Shown here piece after piece: positions 62,167 to 64,000 of a DNA stretch of 64,000 bases. Position numbers and translations under genes: made by a program. Source of the stretch: Ustilago trichophora (taxonomy: Eukaryota; Basidiomycota; Ustilaginomycetes; Ustilaginales; Ustilaginaceae). Under the pieces are notes generated by a model. That model was not told the DNA's origin. It ran no database searches and saw nothing but the letters and a program-made list of their open reading frames with translations. Within the stretch, counting starts at the first letter, position 1, and each line of letters begins with the position of its first letter. The stretch is from the NCBI GenBank assembly GCA_900323505.1, contig OOIN01000003.1, forward strand, positions 930,001 through 994,000, written 5' to 3'.

Positions 62167-63673
62167 TCACTTCTTGGCGGGAGCAGGGTACTCGTAGAAG
62201 CCACCCTTCTCACCGCTCTTCTTGCCGAGCTTGCCTTGCTTGACCAAGTCCTCGAGCAGCTTGGATTCAGAGACTGCCTCGGCAGTGATCTCGCCCGTCT
62301 TGACACGAGTCTCCCTCCAGCCCTTGGCGATGTGCGAGAGTGTGTCGAGACCAACAAGGTCGGCCAGCTCGAAAGGTCCCATGGGGTCTAGGGCGTTAGG
62401 GACAGGAAGGAAGGTCAGCAAAGAGCATTAGAGGCGAAGACTGTGCCGAACAGGGCAGAGAAAAAGAGTAAAACTTACAACCAGCACCGAGCTTCATGGC
62501 AATGTCAACGTCCTTGGCGGTAGCCTCGCCACGCTCGACCAGGCGGATGGCCTCAAGCATGTAGGGGACGAGGAGGCGGTTGACGATGAAACTGTTCAGA
62601 ACGATCGACAAATTGAGAGAGAGAAAGCGTCAGCCTCAAAGCCAGAGTGTCTCGTGAGGCCGCTTCTGGGATTATCTAGATCGCGCTCAAGACTTACCCA
62701 GGCGAGTCAATGCATGCGACAGGAGTTTTGCCCATACGCTTGGCAACCTCGGTCAAGGAGTCGAAAGTGTCGTTGCTGGTTTTGGTGGTGCGAACGACCT
62801 CGACGAGCCTGGATGGACAAGCAAAGCGAAGAAGGCGGGGACAGAAGTCAGTACAGTGGTTCCAACGGCAAGCTCAGTTCAGTACACGGATACTCACTTC
62901 ATCTGAGGCACAGGGTTGAAGGCGTGGAAACCTGAGAGAGAAGGGGAAACGATGATGTAGATGTAAGTTGCTGGCTTCCTCGTGCTGCCCACGTGAATGT
63001 GCGCCAAACGTACCTCCGAAAAGCTCCTGCCTCTGCGCAGAGACGGCTTCAGCAACGTCGGTGATGGAGAGCGAACTGGTGTTGGAGGCAAAGAGGGCAT
63101 CCTTGGGAGCCTTGCCGTCGAGGAAGCCAAAGAGATCCTTCTTGATGCCGACGTTCTCGATAATGGCTTCGATGACAAGGTCAGTGTCCTTGACGGCAGC
63201 CTCGGGGTCGGTGGTCAACTTGATCGAGTCGACGATACCCTTGACATACTGAGCCTGCTCTTCGGCGCTGGACTCGGCCATGGCCTTCTTGGCAATGCGA
63301 CCGAGCGACTTGGAGATGATGTTCTGACCGTTGGCGAGCGCCTTGTCGGTGACGTCCGAAAGAGTGACGTTGAATTTGCCCTTGTGAGCGAGGACCTGGG
63401 CGATACCAGCACCCATGAGACCAGCTCCGAAGCTGCGAGCAGCGGACGTGCGAGCGATCGTAGCGTCATGACAGAGGGTTTGGATCGAGGGTCAGCTGAC
63501 GTTACAACATTCGTCTCCGCTGAACGGAGTACTCACACTGTAATGTTTTGGACATCCTTGTTCTGAACCATCGAGGTGGAGAACGCCCTGGTAGCCGATC
63601 GGCTCATGGAGACCGAGGAGCCGGTCTTGGCCTGAGCGACACGGAGTGCGGTTCTGGTCGACTGTAGCATCAT
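62167..63673 (-). CDS. mitochondrial 3-hydroxyacyl-CoA dehydrogenase (six exons)
   Basis: The enzyme oxidises L-3-hydroxyacyl-CoA with NAD+ in beta-oxidation, or 3-hydroxybutyryl-CoA in related pathways. Predicted exons: 63673-63537, 63432-63014, 62931-62898 (34 nt), 62808-62698, 62591-62479 and 62387-62167, giving 344 residues. The presequence ([18 protein letters not shown]...RAFSTSMVQ) is mitochondrial in type. The Rossmann start across intron 1 reads [17 protein letters not shown]. Then come [23 protein letters not shown], the catalytic-histidine region [18 protein letters not shown] across two introns, and [19 protein letters not shown] across another. The C-terminal domain starts at [15 protein letters not shown]. 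The two ATGs at the start are adjacent. Splice joins were checked for phase and all keep the family sequence. Confidence 0.92.
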
Positions 63674-64000
63674 CTTGAAAGGAGTCGTGAATCTGCGATG
63701 CTGATGAACAAAGTTGGTGATGGAAGAGAAGAAAGGATGCTAAGGGATAGACACACAAGATGGTTTGTTGCGGTCACCGATTGAAGCTTTCTTCCGATGT
63801 TGGCGTGGCCTCCTTGCCCCGACAGTTTGTCTGAGCCGGACCAAGGGGTGAAATGATGCAGGCTGCAGCCAGCAGTTGGTTACTCGCCGCAACAGCTTGC
63901 TTGCTCTGTGTTGCCTTGAAGGTGGAGCAATTTTGGCATTCGAATGCCCGGGCCATCCGGGCTTCAAGACGAGCCGAGCGTGAAAATGCAGCCTGCGATT
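63674..64000. promoter_or_regulatory. upstream region of the 3-hydroxyacyl-CoA dehydrogenase gene
   Basis: The 327 bp to the right end of the window should hold the promoter of the minus-strand gene. A GC-rich near-palindrome (GCCCGGGCC) lies near 63946. Nothing else was seen. Confidence 0.4.

Noticed and set aside
1..64000. CRISPR arrays, prokaryotic operons or rRNA genes
   Set aside because: The only regular array (13607-13942) has 138-140-bp units without spacers. Genes are eukaryotic with spliceosomal introns, and no rRNA or convincing tRNA signature was recognised by eye; tRNAscan-SE would be the decisive test for tRNAs.

Overview
The window is eukaryotic nuclear DNA and most probably comes from a smut fungus (Ustilaginomycotina, Ustilago-like). 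Reasons: very large intronless genes sit next to small conserved genes with short GT-AG introns. GC is moderately high and coding is dense on both strands, with short or shared intergenic regions. The encoded proteins are fungal types (a long-tailed glycogenin, a UreF with extra low-complexity sequence, a lone SYLF-domain protein, exocyst Sec3). The species assignment is inference.

Left part (1-7.8 kb): a Ser/Pro-rich protein with CDK-type sites, a KEN box and an RRLFG cyclin-docking-like motif; about 3 kb without a gene; a small membrane protein; and the urease accessory protein UreF. Middle-left (7.77-19.1 kb): a transposon island. The main element (7768-14230, minus strand) is a tyrosine-recombinase retrotransposon of the Ngaro/PAT type. 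It has the split direct-repeat layout A1-ORFs-B1-A2-B2, a gag-like ORF, RT/RNase H and a tyrosine recombinase. Its pol carries an in-frame TGA, a frame change before the recombinase and a changed HxxR arginine. Next to it lies a heavily broken non-LTR (LINE) element with an APE-type endonuclease, RT and a Cys/His C-terminus.

Middle (19.6-33.2 kb): an isocitrate lyase/PEP-mutase family enzyme, a four-span membrane protein with a long disordered tail, and a divergent pair: the 62-aa gamma-tubulin-complex adaptor MOZART1 (three exons) facing the giant checkpoint kinase ATR/Mec1. 33.2-44.7 kb: a 2.5-kb gene-poor stretch, glycogenin with a ~750-residue tail, a SYLF protein (Ysc84-like) and exocyst Sec3.

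Right part (44.8-64 kb): a mitochondrial PPR-type protein, a peroxisomal ABC half-transporter (ABCD family), TFIIE beta, F1-ATPase delta, a second large putative mitochondrial protein, prefoldin subunit 5, a small charged protein, and a six-exon mitochondrial 3-hydroxyacyl-CoA dehydrogenase. The peroxisomal fatty-acid importer and the dehydrogenase both belong to lipid catabolism, but nothing suggests a co-regulated cluster; the gene order looks like ordinary fungal housekeeping order. Several genes are arranged head to head over shared promoters. Splice sites and exon joins were worked out by hand from GT-AG signals and known family sequences; no searches were run.
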